35,092 nt of DNA from Phycisphaerales bacterium (GCA_018645065.1 JABGPF010000017.1:1-35092); one strand, 5' to 3'. Shown: positions 15,716-25,203, counted from the first letter of the stretch. Notes: generated from the letters alone by a model not told the origin. Made by a program: numbers and translations.

Positions 15716-16516
15716 TCACCATGAGCCCGTAGCTCCCCCACCGCCTGACGACCCGCCGCTGAACGAGCCTCCCCCTCCTCCGCCGCCACCTCCACGCGAG
15801 GTAAGCGCAGTGTACAGGATCATTCCGACAACCGTAAACACCACGCCCCAGAGCAACCACGCCCATCCGGAAGAACCTCGTTTGTACAACGAAACCGCCG
15901 TGAATATCGCCAATCCGATGAATCCCACTACCGCCAGATAATGCCACATCGGCCTCGGCCGCTTGGGAATCTCCATGTCGCGGGCCATCTTGTCCAACGC
16001 CCCAACCCCAGCCAGAATACCGCCTGGAAAATCACCGTCTTTGAATTCCGGGATGATCAGATCTTCCATGATCTGGGCGCAGACGTTATCTCTTTGGTGT
16101 CCCCACCCGGCTCCGAGTTCTATTCGGGCCTTCCTGTCGCCTTCGGAGATCAGCAGCAGGATACCGGTGTTCCAAACCGAACCGTTGAGCTCTGCGACCC
16201 CGATTTCCCACTGATCGAACAGTAGGCGGGCGAAAGTTTCGATCCGCATTCCCCGCCCACCGTGATCGGACATCGATTTGATGGTGACCACGATAATCGG
16301 AGTAGCTTTGTCGAACATGAGTTCGTCGCCGATCTCTTTGATTTTCTGCTTGTCGGCTGGCGAGAGCATACCTGCGAGATCTCGCACGAACTCTCTATCG
16401 CCCGGTCGAGGCAAGGCCTTTATAAGATCCTGCCCCATCACCGCCGGGGTGCAAACCCCGCACAGCAGTAGTGTTACCGCAATCCTGGCTTGAACTGATA
16501 GTTTCTTTGGCATCAT
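15716..16516 (-). CDS. Exported TPM-domain protein with Gly-rich tail
   Basis: The 266-residue product has a signal-like N-terminus (hydrophobic ARIAVTLLLCGVCTPAVMGQ), a TPM domain (about 45-175: FVRDLAGMLSPADKQKIKEI, then GILLLISEGDRKARIELGAGW), two hydrophobic segments (about 190-240) and a Gly/Ser tail with a run of nine glycines. This is the YgcG-type plan. I take the first ATG of the ATGATG pair at 16516, since GGGG precedes it; a start at 16552 has no site. It begins about 40 bp after the gap terminator, so it needs its own promoter or readthrough. LemA genes often neighbour this family; none is seen here. Confidence 0.78.
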   Translation of the reverse strand: MMPKKLSVQARIAVTLLLCGVCTPAVMGQDLIKALPRPGDREFVRDLAGMLSPADKQKIKEIGDELMFDKATPIIVVTIKSMSDHGGRGMRIETFARLLFDQWEIGVAELNGSVWNTGILLLISEGDRKARIELGAGWGHQRDNVCAQIMEDLIIPEFKDGDFPGGILAGVGALDKMARDMEIPKRPRPMWHYLAVVGFIGLAIFTAVSLYKRGSSGWAWLLWGVVFTVVGMILYTALTSRGGGGGGGGGSFSGGSSGGGGATGSW

Positions 16517-16554
16517 TTGAACCCCAAACTTAAACCCGCCGTTTGGCGACATTT

Positions 16555-16600
16555 TTTCAAAAAATTAAAAAGGCCCGCCGGGCGTTAACCCGACGGACCT
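16555..16600 (-). terminator. Intrinsic terminator after gap
   Basis: On the minus strand, AGGTCCGTCGGG pairs with CCCGGCGGGCCT through 12 positions with two G-U pairs, loop of six (16571-16600), followed by TTTTTAATTTTTT (16555-16570). It lies 38 bp downstream of the gap stop. Confidence 0.85.
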
Positions 16601-16638
16601 TATTATTGTACTAAATCAGCTAAGCTGCAAGTGTTTAC

Positions 16639-17658
16639 TTACAGAGCGGCCATTTTCAGGACCAGATCGCAGGTGCGGCTTGAGTAGCCCCACTCGTTGT
16701 CGTACCACATGGTGACCTTCGCCATGTTTCCGCCGATGACCTTGGTGTTGAGGCTATCGAAGATGCTGCTGGCGGGATGGTGAACGATGTCCGAGGAAAC
16801 GATTGGGTCGGCGGTGTATTCGATGATTCCGGCCATTTCGTTTTCGGCGGCTTCTTTGATTACCGCATTGATCTCTTCAGCCGTTGCTTCCTTGGCCAGT
16901 TCGACCGTCAGGTCGGTGATCGAGCCAGTCGGGATCGGGACGCGGAGTGCGTATCCGTCCAACTTGCCCTTAAGTTCGGGCAGAACCATACCGACAGCAA
17001 CGGCAGCGCCGGTGGTGGTCGGGATGATGTTCACGGCGCCTGCACGTGCGCGACGCTTGTCGGTGTGGACGAAGTCCAGGATCGACTGGTCATTGGTGTA
17101 ACCGTGGCAGGTGGTCATGAGGCCTTTGACAACGCCGAACTTCTCGTGAAGGATCTTGACAACCGGGGCCAGTGAGTTTGTCGTGCATGAAGCATTCGAA
17201 ACGCATTTGGTATCGGCGGTGAGGATATCGTCGTTAACGCCCAGTACGACTGTGGCTGCATCGCCCTTAACCGGCGCGGAGATGATAACTTTCTTTGCTC
17301 CGGCGTCGATGTGGGTGTCGTATCCGGCTTTGTCGGCGGACTTGTTGTCGCGGAAGATACCGGTGGACTCGACGACGATGTCGGCGCCAAGTGCTCCCCA
17401 CGGAAGGGCTGCCGGGTCACGCTCGGTGATCATGGCGACTTTCTTACCGTTAACGAGCAGGGATTCTTCGCTCTCGATTTCGACGGTTCCGGGGAAGCGA
17501 CCCTGGGTTGAGTCGTACTTCAGCAGGTGAGCCATCATGTCGGTGCTCGCCAGATCGTTGACGCCGACTATTTCAAATTGATCGCCTCGTTCGCACATGG
17601 CGCGGAAGACCAGGCGTCCGATACGTCCAAAACCGTTAATTCCAACTTTTACGCTCAT
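16639..17658 (-). CDS. gap: Glyceraldehyde-3-phosphate dehydrogenase (NAD type)
   Basis: The 339-residue protein is phosphorylating GAPDH. It has the dinucleotide loop INGFGRIGR, Asp35 in GVNDLAS as expected for NAD preference, the catalytic Cys158 in SNASCTTN and the general base His185 in [10 protein letters not shown]. The last motif is usually TTVHAYT or TTIHAYT, so Cys184 and Gly186 are unusual neighbours of the catalytic His. It catalyses the step before phosphoglycerate kinase, whose gene sits 5.6 kb away in a different unit. ATG follows AGGAG at a good distance. A strong promoter precedes it and a hairpin terminator follows, so it is monocistronic. Confidence 0.96.
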   Translation of the reverse strand: MSVKVGINGFGRIGRLVFRAMCERGDQFEIVGVNDLASTDMMAHLLKYDSTQGRFPGTVEIESEESLLVNGKKVAMITERDPAALPWGALGADIVVESTGIFRDNKSADKAGYDTHIDAGAKKVIISAPVKGDAATVVLGVNDDILTADTKCVSNASCTTNSLAPVVKILHEKFGVVKGLMTTCHGYTNDQSILDFVHTDKRRARAGAVNIIPTTTGAAVAVGMVLPELKGKLDGYALRVPIPTGSITDLTVELAKEATAEEINAVIKEAAENEMAGIIEYTADPIVSSDIVHHPASSIFDSLNTKVIGGNMAKVTMWYDNEWGYSSRTCDLVLKMAAL

Positions 17659-17755
17659 TTTCTATGCTCCTGACAGTTAGCTTTGCTAAGCCATGGTGAT
17701 TGTTAAAGACCGGTGAACTGCGCATTGAGTCATCACAGGCCTATCGAGGGCGAAT

Positions 17756-17784
17756 AGATTACAGTTATTTCCCCAATATGTCAA
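17756..17784 (-). promoter_or_regulatory. Sigma-70 promoter for gap
   Basis: TTGACA (17779-17784) and TAATCT (17756-17761) are separated by 17 bp on the minus strand. Transcription would begin near 17750, giving a leader of about 90 bases before the gap ATG at 17658. Confidence 0.75.
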
Positions 17785-17873
17785 CCTTTATTCACCAGAA
17801 GGCCAGATCGCAGGTGCCTAAATTCCCTTATGATGCCTGCCGACCGAGGCGTTCGGAATGAAAAGGCGGTTAA

Positions 17874-20216
17874 TTACTTGGCGGCGGCGGGTTGCATGGC
17901 TTGGGCCAGATCGGACACCAGGTCGTATTTATCCTTTTCGAAGTGCTTCAATATCGTCCCCTGCCCCGCCAGGCCCGAGGCTCCCAGGAGCTCGACCAAC
18001 CGGAATCGAACAAGCGCACTGCGATCGGACACAATTCCCCCCAGGCGTCGTATGATCGCTCCGTCAAGTTTCACTTGCCCCAGCGCCGCGAGCGTTTCGG
18101 CTCGCACTACGTCGCTGGGATTCTTGAGGGCCTCGCCGATCATGAGGACCAGCACGTCGCGTTTGATCATACCGGTAAGCTGGGTCGGTGCGCGAAGCTT
18201 GCCTGCTTTCATCCCATCGCTGAGCACCAGCAGGGAGGCTATCTGGTTGGCTGCACGTATCCTGGTTTTCAGTTCGGCGACCTTCAGGTCGCCCATAATA
18301 AGCGACAGGCTTCGGGTGTAGGCGGTCTTCCAGGCGGCGCTGGATTTCTGGTCAAACTTGCCCAAAATGCTGGTGCATTCGATAACTGCCGGGGTAACGG
18401 CGCTCATTCCGGGCGGTAATTTCCCATACTTCCCGGGTGTTTTGGCGCCGGGGGCAACCAATCTCGGGGTTACCGTAAGTTGAAAATCGTCCACCGGATG
18501 CCCAGCGAGAAAATCACCGAATTTCCCGACATCAATTCGCCCAGACGCGGTGACCTTCTGCTTGCTGGAAACATACCTTCCGAAAGGCAGGGCAATTCGC
18601 AGAACGTCCTGGAACTTCTCGCCCTGGCGTCCTTCGGCTGTTACATCAAGACTCACGGTGGCGGGAATAAAACCGCCCGCCCCGGCCGACAGCTTCTGCT
18701 CGTAACTGCTGGACAATTCGACCTTAACAACAATACCGCTTCCGGAATCAACTCGCTTGGGTGCAACAACCTTCAGCGAAATGCTTTTTTCCGGCTCCAT
18801 CCCCAACGCCAGCAGGTCATCGGGAATACTTTCGGCGAGCGTTTTAAGCTCCTTGCTTCCTTCGATGGGTTCGATTGCGATTTTATGCTGTTTCGCCATG
18901 GCCATCAGTCGCCTGGCCGCCTGTCCGCTCCTGCTGATTTTGAGCCCTGCGAGCACAAGTTTTTTCGCGTCGTCTTCACGATTGATCTTGAAGTAATGTT
19001 CAGCAAGAAAAGCTGCGGCGAATACGTCTTTATCAGCGATTTTTTCCAGCCCTTCTCTTCCCAGGTCGACCAGGCTCATTTTCCCAGAGAGCAGTCGCGC
19101 TGCAGCTAGTGCTTTTACTGTTTCCGGCGCCCGGGGCTTGAGTTCCTGGGCGCGTTTTGCATGTTCGAGCGCCAGCGGCAGATCGATTCCGGCGATCAGG
19201 CGCAGCCACGCCAGATCGGCCTCCGCACCCGCATCGGGCACGCCTCCGGTTATCCTTGGCGCAAAGAGCACCACGATTTCGCCGAGATAGAGTTTCGCAC
19301 GTTCGGTCTGCCCACCCTTATTGCACGCTTCTATCAGCAGCATCCGCAGCGTAATGCTTTCGGTGTATTTTCTGGTCAACGGGCCGAAGATTTCGATCGC
19401 TCGCTTGTATTGCCCCGCGTTAAGCAGCGCGTTGCAATGCTGAATAGCAAAATCGAGACTTACTTTTTGTCCCGGTCGCAGTTTTTGATCCACGTCCAAC
19501 GCATAATCGTAGAATCTGGCGGACTGCTTATAAAGCCCCGCCGCGTCGAACATTTCACCAAGTTTCGCCGCTTGCGCAATCGAGTGCGGATTGATCGTCA
19601 GCTCGTTGATCAGGAGTTTCGCATGATCTGCGGCTGTGGTTTTATCCGCCAGCGTGAGCTTACCGGCCAATGCAGCCGGTAAATTTGGATCGAGCTTCAC
19701 CGCGGTGTCAAAGGCGTCGCTGGCCTTTTTGCGATCGCCCTGCCCGATAAAGATATCGGCCAGGTGCACCGCAGCGGCAGCTCGCAACTCGTCTGAACGC
19801 TTTGTGTCTTCAACCAGCACGCCCAGAAACTTCGTTCGCGAATCGGCGTCCTGCAAGCCCTTCATTTCCGATGCGAGCCATTGCAGTCCCAGCGCGTAAT
19901 CTCCGGGCCTGGCCTGGAGATTTTTGTTGATCGCTTTGGCGAGTTCCTTTGGTTTATTTCGCACCAGCGACAGGTACGCAATGGTGCTGTTGATGTCAGG
20001 GGCGTCAGGCGTAAGGCGCCTTGCGAACTCGGTAAGCCCAACGAGCCTTGCAGCCCGCCCCAGCGGCTTATCAGACGAATGCCTCAATCGCATAACGCTA
20101 TGGTGCAACTCACTGGCCGCCAGCTTATCCGCATTCTGCACGGTCTTTTCAGCATCACGCCCTAGAGCTACCGAGGCGGTCAACAAACACATTACTATCG
20201 TCAGATATAATCTCAC
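17874..20216 (-). CDS. Exported TPR/HEAT-repeat-like protein
   Basis: The 780-residue product has a signal peptide (MRLYLTIVMCLLTASVALG), then about 400 residues of TPR-like helical repeats (for example ADIFIGQGDRKKASDAFDTA, LDPNLPAALAG). A beta-rich middle with SGSGIVVKVELSS and VSLDVTAEG around 470-590 follows, then a C-terminal helical stretch resembling HEAT repeats (DVVRAETLAALGQ, SALVRFRLVELLG). I recognise no enzyme. It is likely a periplasmic scaffold. GTG start with GGAG seven bases upstream; it follows the PDZ protein by 15 bp, so the two are probably co-translated and may act together. It is the last gene of a long operon. Confidence 0.75.
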   Translation of the reverse strand: MRLYLTIVMCLLTASVALGRDAEKTVQNADKLAASELHHSVMRLRHSSDKPLGRAARLVGLTEFARRLTPDAPDINSTIAYLSLVRNKPKELAKAINKNLQARPGDYALGLQWLASEMKGLQDADSRTKFLGVLVEDTKRSDELRAAAAVHLADIFIGQGDRKKASDAFDTAVKLDPNLPAALAGKLTLADKTTAADHAKLLINELTINPHSIAQAAKLGEMFDAAGLYKQSARFYDYALDVDQKLRPGQKVSLDFAIQHCNALLNAGQYKRAIEIFGPLTRKYTESITLRMLLIEACNKGGQTERAKLYLGEIVVLFAPRITGGVPDAGAEADLAWLRLIAGIDLPLALEHAKRAQELKPRAPETVKALAAARLLSGKMSLVDLGREGLEKIADKDVFAAAFLAEHYFKINREDDAKKLVLAGLKISRSGQAARRLMAMAKQHKIAIEPIEGSKELKTLAESIPDDLLALGMEPEKSISLKVVAPKRVDSGSGIVVKVELSSSYEQKLSAGAGGFIPATVSLDVTAEGRQGEKFQDVLRIALPFGRYVSSKQKVTASGRIDVGKFGDFLAGHPVDDFQLTVTPRLVAPGAKTPGKYGKLPPGMSAVTPAVIECTSILGKFDQKSSAAWKTAYTRSLSLIMGDLKVAELKTRIRAANQIASLLVLSDGMKAGKLRAPTQLTGMIKRDVLVLMIGEALKNPSDVVRAETLAALGQVKLDGAIIRRLGGIVSDRSALVRFRLVELLGASGLAGQGTILKHFEKDKYDLVSDLAQAMQPAAAK

Positions 20217-20231
20217 CGCTGATCTCCAGAC

Positions 20232-21626
20232 TTATTTCCTGGGAGGCATAATACTGATCGGGTAGGTCTTATCACCGCGTTGGACCAGAAGTACAAGAGT
20301 TTTATTCGGGGAGTACTTGAATGCCTTTGTAATGATTTCACTCATAGCCTTTACCGTTGTTACCGGCTGCCCGTTAACCTGGATGAGCAGGTCGCCTCGC
20401 CTGAGTCCGGAGACCCCGGCGGGTCCTTTTTCCGGAGCCGCTATAACAATCAAACCCTCAACCGTTCCGGTGGGGCTGGTGTCAAGGTAGCTGTCCGGGG
20501 GAACCTTCTCGCGGGCAACCAAGGCGATATCCTTGTTAATGTACCGTTCAGCCTCAAACGGTTGCTTGGGGATAGGCACCAGGTCCACTGTGGCTGACAG
20601 TTGCCTGTCACCGCGTTTTATATTGATCGTAATCTGTTTTTTCCCGGCAAATGCAAGTTTCTGCAGTTGGTTGAGGAACTGTTTTCCGACGAGTTCCGGC
20701 ATGGGGAATCGTTCGAGTTGCACACCGCCGATCCCGATAACAAGATCGCGTTCCTGGAGTCCTGCTTTCTCTGCGGACCCGCCCTTGACGATTTTCCCGA
20801 GCATGACCGCCGGTACTTTCAACCCGTATGTTTTCGCATCGCTGTCGGTCACCGGTTGGTAGGCCACCACGCCAGTCCAAACGCGTCGCTTGGGTGCTCC
20901 GGGCGCCGGCATGGAGGTGATTGTATTGGCGAATTCGTCGATCGGAAGGAAGTAGCGTTTTTCATCCTGCCCGGTCATTCCAACATAGGTCTGCCCTCTT
21001 GGCGTAGCCATCTGGAACGTTGTGGGCAACTGGCGTGCGACGAGCCCTACAACCTTACCGTCAAGATTAAACACAGGCGAGCAGGTTCCGGTAAGGTTTC
21101 CGCCCGTAACGCGATACAGGGTTTCCGGAACGCGAGCCCGTCCCGAAACATACGCCACGCCCACATAAGGATCGTGCCCTCTTCCGGCGTCCTGCAGACC
21201 AATCGAAACTATCTGCTGGCCGATCTGGAGCCCACTGGTCTTACCGACGAAGACGACTTTAGTCCACTTAACCGCGCCAACCGTGCGAACAAACGCCATT
21301 CCAGTCAGCGGATCGACGCCCATCACTTCGGCCGGAACCGACTTGGCGCCCAAACCGCCCGGTTTCACCGTCAGGTCGCCAATCTGCTTCAACGGTGTCT
21401 GAATACCGAATGCAGTGGTCAGGAAAACAGCTCTACCCTTCTGGTCAATGTGAACGCAAACCCCGGGCCCCGTAATGTTCTGGGCCATCTCGCCTGAGCC
21501 TATTTTCATTCCCACTATCGCCAGGGAGCCCGAAAACTCCTTGTATATCTCCGCGGGGCTCTTGGCGTAGAGCGGAGCGGAAAACGTGGCGGCGATCGTT
21601 GCGATCATAATACCTATTCGCATCAT
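20232..21626 (-). CDS. HtrA-like double-PDZ protein, catalytic triad missing
   Basis: This 464-residue protein has a signal peptide (MMRIGIMIATIAATFSAPLYA), a trypsin-like domain (about 28-240) and two PDZ domains (about 255-350 and 370-462; GSAEKAGLQERDLVIGIGG and GPAGVSGLRRGDLLIQVNG). By alignment with HtrA, catalytic His falls on Phe73 (VFLTTAFGI), Asp on Gly109 (VDPLTGMAFV) and Ser on Thr181 (LTGTCSPVF). It should therefore be an inactive protease acting as a peptide-binding adaptor. I use the ATG at 21626 because GGAG precedes it and the signal peptide begins there. It sits 28 bp after lgt and 15 bp before the TPR/HEAT-like gene. Confidence 0.82.
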   Translation of the reverse strand: MMRIGIMIATIAATFSAPLYAKSPAEIYKEFSGSLAIVGMKIGSGEMAQNITGPGVCVHIDQKGRAVFLTTAFGIQTPLKQIGDLTVKPGGLGAKSVPAEVMGVDPLTGMAFVRTVGAVKWTKVVFVGKTSGLQIGQQIVSIGLQDAGRGHDPYVGVAYVSGRARVPETLYRVTGGNLTGTCSPVFNLDGKVVGLVARQLPTTFQMATPRGQTYVGMTGQDEKRYFLPIDEFANTITSMPAPGAPKRRVWTGVVAYQPVTDSDAKTYGLKVPAVMLGKIVKGGSAEKAGLQERDLVIGIGGVQLERFPMPELVGKQFLNQLQKLAFAGKKQITINIKRGDRQLSATVDLVPIPKQPFEAERYINKDIALVAREKVPPDSYLDTSPTGTVEGLIVIAAPEKGPAGVSGLRRGDLLIQVNGQPVTTVKAMSEIITKAFKYSPNKTLVLLVQRGDKTYPISIMPPRK

Positions 21627-21654
21627 CTTAAAATCTCCATTTTTCAGAGCAAAA

Positions 21655-22836
21655 TCAACGTTTGCGTTTATTGCGTTTCGGCGTCGAAGCTTGAGCAGAC
21701 TGCTGTGCATCAACCGCCAGTCGCTGCGCCCAGGTCGGGCCAGCACTGGCGGGCAACTTACTGATAACAAGCAGCATGATAATCCCCGCGACAGCTGTCG
21801 CCAACGAGGTATATTGATTATGAGTCAGCCCGTAGTGGACTGCGGTGTCTATGCGAATGTTTTCCAGCAAAAATCGCGTGATCGGGTAGATAATCACGAG
21901 CACCGCAAACACCTGACCCTCACGTCGGCGATAGCGGAAAAATATGCACAACAGCAACGCCAGCAGCAACGCGTTAAAGAAACCCAACGCCTGGGCCGGA
22001 CGAATCGCCAGCGAATGACTCTCCAGTGCGACCTTGGTCTGCTCGTCGGTGAAACTCGCAGGCGGAAGCATCGCGAGCATCTTTGCAGCATGCGTATGCC
22101 CGTCTTGCTCGTAATACACCTCCCGAGGGATCCCCGAAGTATCAGTCAAACACGGATCGGGATTGATCAGGCCTTCAAATTTTCGCGTTTCTCGCAGCTC
22201 CACCGAATCTTCCAGACCCAACTTGTCCAACGCAATAGCACGCTGCTCAAGCTGATGCCCATAGACCGGTGATACGCCCTGAGTGCCCTCGGAGAAGGGA
22301 TTGTCGCGACCGTCGAACTTCAGCAGCGGTTTGGAGTACATCGGGAAATGCGTCGCCAGCGCCCACTGTTCAGAACACTTACCACCGTAGCAGCATCCGT
22401 TAAGGAAGCAACCGGCCCGACCGAACGCCAAACCAACCATCAAGCTGACCGCTACGATATCCAGATATCGCCTGATAGCAATTCGTTTTGATTTGAGGTA
22501 AAGCACCACCAACAGCGCTCCCCCAATCAGTCCGCCGTAGTAGATAAGTCCGCCCGAAGTCACGTCGAGAACACCGCCCAAACCCTGCATCCTGAACTGT
22601 TCCCAGTTCTGAATAATGAATGCGGCCCGAGCACCGACGATCCCGCCCACGAGCGATAAAATACCCACAACGGTCACGGTCTCGTGATTTTCGCCCATAC
22701 GTTTGGCCCGCCAATGGGCCAACCATATACCGGAAATGAAGCCCAAAACGAGCATCAACCCGTAACCGTATACTCGCGGAGTAAAACTAAAGCCAAACAG
22801 CTCTATCGTACCAAAGTCAATTATAGTCTGCAGCAT
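21655..22836 (-). CDS. lgt: Prolipoprotein diacylglyceryl transferase
   Basis: The 393-residue membrane protein is Lgt, which adds diacylglycerol to the lipobox cysteine of prolipoproteins. The signs are GGLIYYGGLIGG (about 95-106), FGRAGCFLNGCCYGG (138-152, with the essential-type Arg140) and the late RFLLENIRID (321-330). At the site of E. coli His103 there is Tyr, and GNFINGE reads GCFLNGCC; I believe such variants occur outside proteobacteria. An insertion of roughly 100 residues (about 165-275) makes it longer than the usual 260-300. ATG with GAAGG upstream. A likely user in this window is the lipoprotein at 32082-33923. Confidence 0.9.
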   Translation of the reverse strand: MLQTIIDFGTIELFGFSFTPRVYGYGLMLVLGFISGIWLAHWRAKRMGENHETVTVVGILSLVGGIVGARAAFIIQNWEQFRMQGLGGVLDVTSGGLIYYGGLIGGALLVVLYLKSKRIAIRRYLDIVAVSLMVGLAFGRAGCFLNGCCYGGKCSEQWALATHFPMYSKPLLKFDGRDNPFSEGTQGVSPVYGHQLEQRAIALDKLGLEDSVELRETRKFEGLINPDPCLTDTSGIPREVYYEQDGHTHAAKMLAMLPPASFTDEQTKVALESHSLAIRPAQALGFFNALLLALLLCIFFRYRRREGQVFAVLVIIYPITRFLLENIRIDTAVHYGLTHNQYTSLATAVAGIIMLLVISKLPASAGPTWAQRLAVDAQQSAQASTPKRNKRKR

Positions 22837-22863
22837 CTGAGGCCTTCCGGAGCCGGTCCGGGA

Positions 22864-23220
22864 TTACAGTTTATCGGATACCCTGTTAGCTTTGTCGACC
22901 AATACGACATTGGGCTTGAGCGCCCGGGCCTCTTCGGACTCCATATATCCGTAGGCCATTATGATCACTTCATCGCCAACGTTGACCAATCTAGCCGCGG
23001 CGCCGTTAATGCAGATAACTCCGCTTCCCGGTTCGCCTTCGAACACATATGTCTCGAACCGGGCGCCGTCAGTCATGTCGGCGACCAGGACACACTCACC
23101 AACCATAATTCCGCTGGCGTCCAGAAGATCCTTGTCGATCGTAATCGATCCGACGTAATCAATCATGGCCTCGGTGACCGTAGCGCGATGTATTTTGCCT
23201 CTAAGTAATTTAAGCAGCAC
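22864..23220 (-). CDS. panD: Aspartate 1-decarboxylase
   Basis: The 118-residue protein is PanD, the pyruvoyl enzyme that makes beta-alanine from aspartate for pantothenate. The self-cleavage site is intact: Gly24-Ser25 in YVGSITID, and the conserved Tyr is in [23 protein letters not shown] start, with AGGAG six bases upstream. It is 38 bp behind panC, which uses its product, and 27 bp ahead of lgt. Confidence 0.95.
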   Translation of the reverse strand: MLLKLLRGKIHRATVTEAMIDYVGSITIDKDLLDASGIMVGECVLVADMTDGARFETYVFEGEPGSGVICINGAAARLVNVGDEVIIMAYGYMESEEARALKPNVVLVDKANRVSDKL

Positions 23221-23258
23221 AATAAACTCCTATCTCTGACGTCTCTATGGCGTCGATT

Positions 23259-24122
23259 CTATTGGCTCCGGGGCTCGGAGTCCACCAACATATTATCTAT
23301 AAGCCTCGCGCCGGGAAATTTCACAGCCAGGGCGATCAATACGCCATTGTCTGTTGTTTCTACGTCGCAAAGCGTCTCAGGGTCGATAATTTGTATATAA
23401 TCAATCTCACCGTCGGGCGCATTTAACCGAATATAGGCCTCAATGGCGTCAATAATTTCAGTCGCTGGGCTATGAGATTGGCGTATCTGATCGCGGGCTT
23501 CTGTCAGTGCGGCGTGCAGCGAGACGGCCTGGGCGCGAGATTCGGCGCTCAGGCGCTGGTTACGCGTGCTCATCGCCAGTCCGTCCGATTCGCGAACTAT
23601 CGGGCAGGGCACGATCTGAACGGGGATATCCAGATCGGCGACCATGCGAGTAATAATCGTCAACTGCTGAAAATCCTTCCGTCCGAAAAACGCCTTGTCG
23701 GGCGCGACGATGTTCAGCAGTTTGGTCACAACCGTGCAAACTCCGTCAAAATGCGTGGGTCGGCTTTGTCCGCAGAGGGTATCGGTAAGTTGACTTACGC
23801 TTACCGTGGTAAGGGCGTTACCGGGGTACATCGTCTCGACATCGGGGATAAAGACCAGATCGGCTCCGGCGGCGTCGCAGGAGGCAAGATCGGCTTCGAG
23901 GCTTTGCGGGTACGTTGACAGGTCCTCGCCCGGTGCAAATTGCGTAGGGTTCAGGAAAATGCTGACCACCACAAAATCACACGCCCGCCGGGCCGCTTCA
24001 ACCAGGCTGATATGCCCAGCGTGCAGACCTCCCATCGTGGGGACGAACCCAACGCTAAGCCCCTGAGCCCGAGCAGTGGAGACCGCGTGTCGAACTTCAG
24101 CTATTGTTCGTGCTGTTTTCAT
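23259..24122 (-). CDS. panC: Pantothenate synthetase
   Basis: The 287-residue protein joins pantoate and beta-alanine using ATP. It has the PTMGGLHAGHISLV motif (HIGH-like), SIFLNPTQFAPGEDLSTYP, THFDGVCTVVTKLLNIVAPD, FGRKDFQQL and the KMSKS-like AMSTRNQRLS. I start at the ATG of MKTARTI (24122), which overlaps the stop of the upstream kinase gene by four bases (ATGA); the frame running on to 24215 lies inside that gene. It is followed by panD. panB is not in the window. Confidence 0.95.
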   Translation of the reverse strand: MKTARTIAEVRHAVSTARAQGLSVGFVPTMGGLHAGHISLVEAARRACDFVVVSIFLNPTQFAPGEDLSTYPQSLEADLASCDAAGADLVFIPDVETMYPGNALTTVSVSQLTDTLCGQSRPTHFDGVCTVVTKLLNIVAPDKAFFGRKDFQQLTIITRMVADLDIPVQIVPCPIVRESDGLAMSTRNQRLSAESRAQAVSLHAALTEARDQIRQSHSPATEIIDAIEAYIRLNAPDGEIDYIQIIDPETLCDVETTDNGVLIALAVKFPGARLIDNMLVDSEPRSQ

Positions 24123-24712
24123 GACATTATGCCGCGAATTTCCGCTATAAGTCCACTGCGCGCCTCGGCGCAGCGAAGGTCCGTGGCGCCTGTGTCCACA
24201 CATATCACCGGGCAACCAACGATTTTATCGATTTCATTATACGCCATTCGCATCTCATGGAGAAACTCCAGCGTCATAGCAGTTTCGTATTCTCTGCCTC
24301 GTGCGGCAATTCGCGACTCGAGCACCGCTTCGGGCGCATCGAGGTGCAGAATAACGCTCACGGGGCGAACCAGGCCCGAAACACGATCGGCTAATTTACT
24401 ATAAAGCGACATTTCATCTTGAGTCAACTTAACCGCCGCGTAGATGCGATCCTGACAGAAACCGTAATCGCTGACGACCAGCCCGCTTTCAGGCCAACCG
24501 GCCAGCGATAATTGATTCACCCGCGACAGCAAAAAGAACAACTGCGCCGGAAGGCATGTGTCCTGCCCGTGCAAATACGAATCTGCGAGAAACGGATTAC
24601 CCTCGAAATCTTCGCAGATGAGTCGAGCGTCCATTTCTTCCGCCAGCCCGCGAGCCAGCGTGGTTTTACCAACTGCAGGCGGACCTATAATGCTTATCAG
24701 GGGCGCAGGCAT
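24119..24712 (-). CDS. Deoxynucleoside-kinase-like P-loop protein
   Basis: The 197-residue protein has the P-loop GPPAVGKTT (residues 10-18), an acidic site in ICEDFEGNPF (about 32-41), a DYGFCQDRIYA segment like the DR.. motif of deoxynucleoside kinases, and a lid-like R-rich segment (ESRIAARGREYE). This fits the dCK/dGK family, which phosphorylates deoxynucleosides with ATP for salvage. Substrate cannot be told. It overlaps folK by one base and panC by four, so the three are tightly coupled. I recall folK and such kinases being adjacent or fused in other bacteria. ATG start. Confidence 0.8.
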   Translation of the reverse strand: MPAPLISIIGPPAVGKTTLARGLAEEMDARLICEDFEGNPFLADSYLHGQDTCLPAQLFFLLSRVNQLSLAGWPESGLVVSDYGFCQDRIYAAVKLTQDEMSLYSKLADRVSGLVRPVSVILHLDAPEAVLESRIAARGREYETAMTLEFLHEMRMAYNEIDKIVGCPVICVDTGATDLRCAEARSGLIAEIRGIMS

Positions 24713-25200
24713 TATTGCTCCGATCCCTCCAGTTCGGCCAGTAGTGTCGCGACCGTTTTACCCAGCAGCGGATGGACCGCCTCGGCGGCGATTTCGTTCA
24801 GCGGAGCCAAAACGAACTGCCGCTGATGCATTCGAGGGTGCGGGATTGTAAGCGACGGTGAGTCCATAATTACGTTATCGATTAAAAGGATGTCCAAATC
24901 GCAGGTTCGCGAGCCCCAACGCTCCTGGCTGGGGCGATCTCGCCCGAGTTTTCGCTCGATATCCTGCAACACCGCCAGAAGTTCGTCCGGGGCCAGAGAA
25001 GTTTCAATCGCCACCGCACCGTTCAGGTAATCGCCCTGGCCGCTCGGCCCGCCGACCGGCTTGGTGCGTATCATTTGCGAAACCCGCAACACAGAAACGC
25101 CCGGCAGATCGCCCATCATCTCGACCGCCGTTTCCAACGTTTTCGACATGTCGCCGAGATTGGCGCCAAGTGCTATGTAAGCGATCTGCTCGCTGGTCAC
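24712..25200 (-). CDS. folK: Hydroxymethyldihydropterin pyrophosphokinase
   Basis: The 162-residue protein is FolK (HPPK), which transfers pyrophosphate from ATP to 6-hydroxymethyl-7,8-dihydropterin in folate synthesis. It shows AYIALGANLGD at the start, GDYLNGAVAIET, RWGSRTCDLDILLID with the metal-binding acids and IPHPRMHQRQFVLAPLNEIA. GTG start with GGAG eight bases upstream and three bases after the preceding stop. No folB, folP or folE is found nearby. Confidence 0.94.
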   Translation of the reverse strand: MTSEQIAYIALGANLGDMSKTLETAVEMMGDLPGVSVLRVSQMIRTKPVGGPSGQGDYLNGAVAIETSLAPDELLAVLQDIERKLGRDRPSQERWGSRTCDLDILLIDNVIMDSPSLTIPHPRMHQRQFVLAPLNEIAAEAVHPLLGKTVATLLAELEGSEQ

Positions 25201-25203
25201 GAT

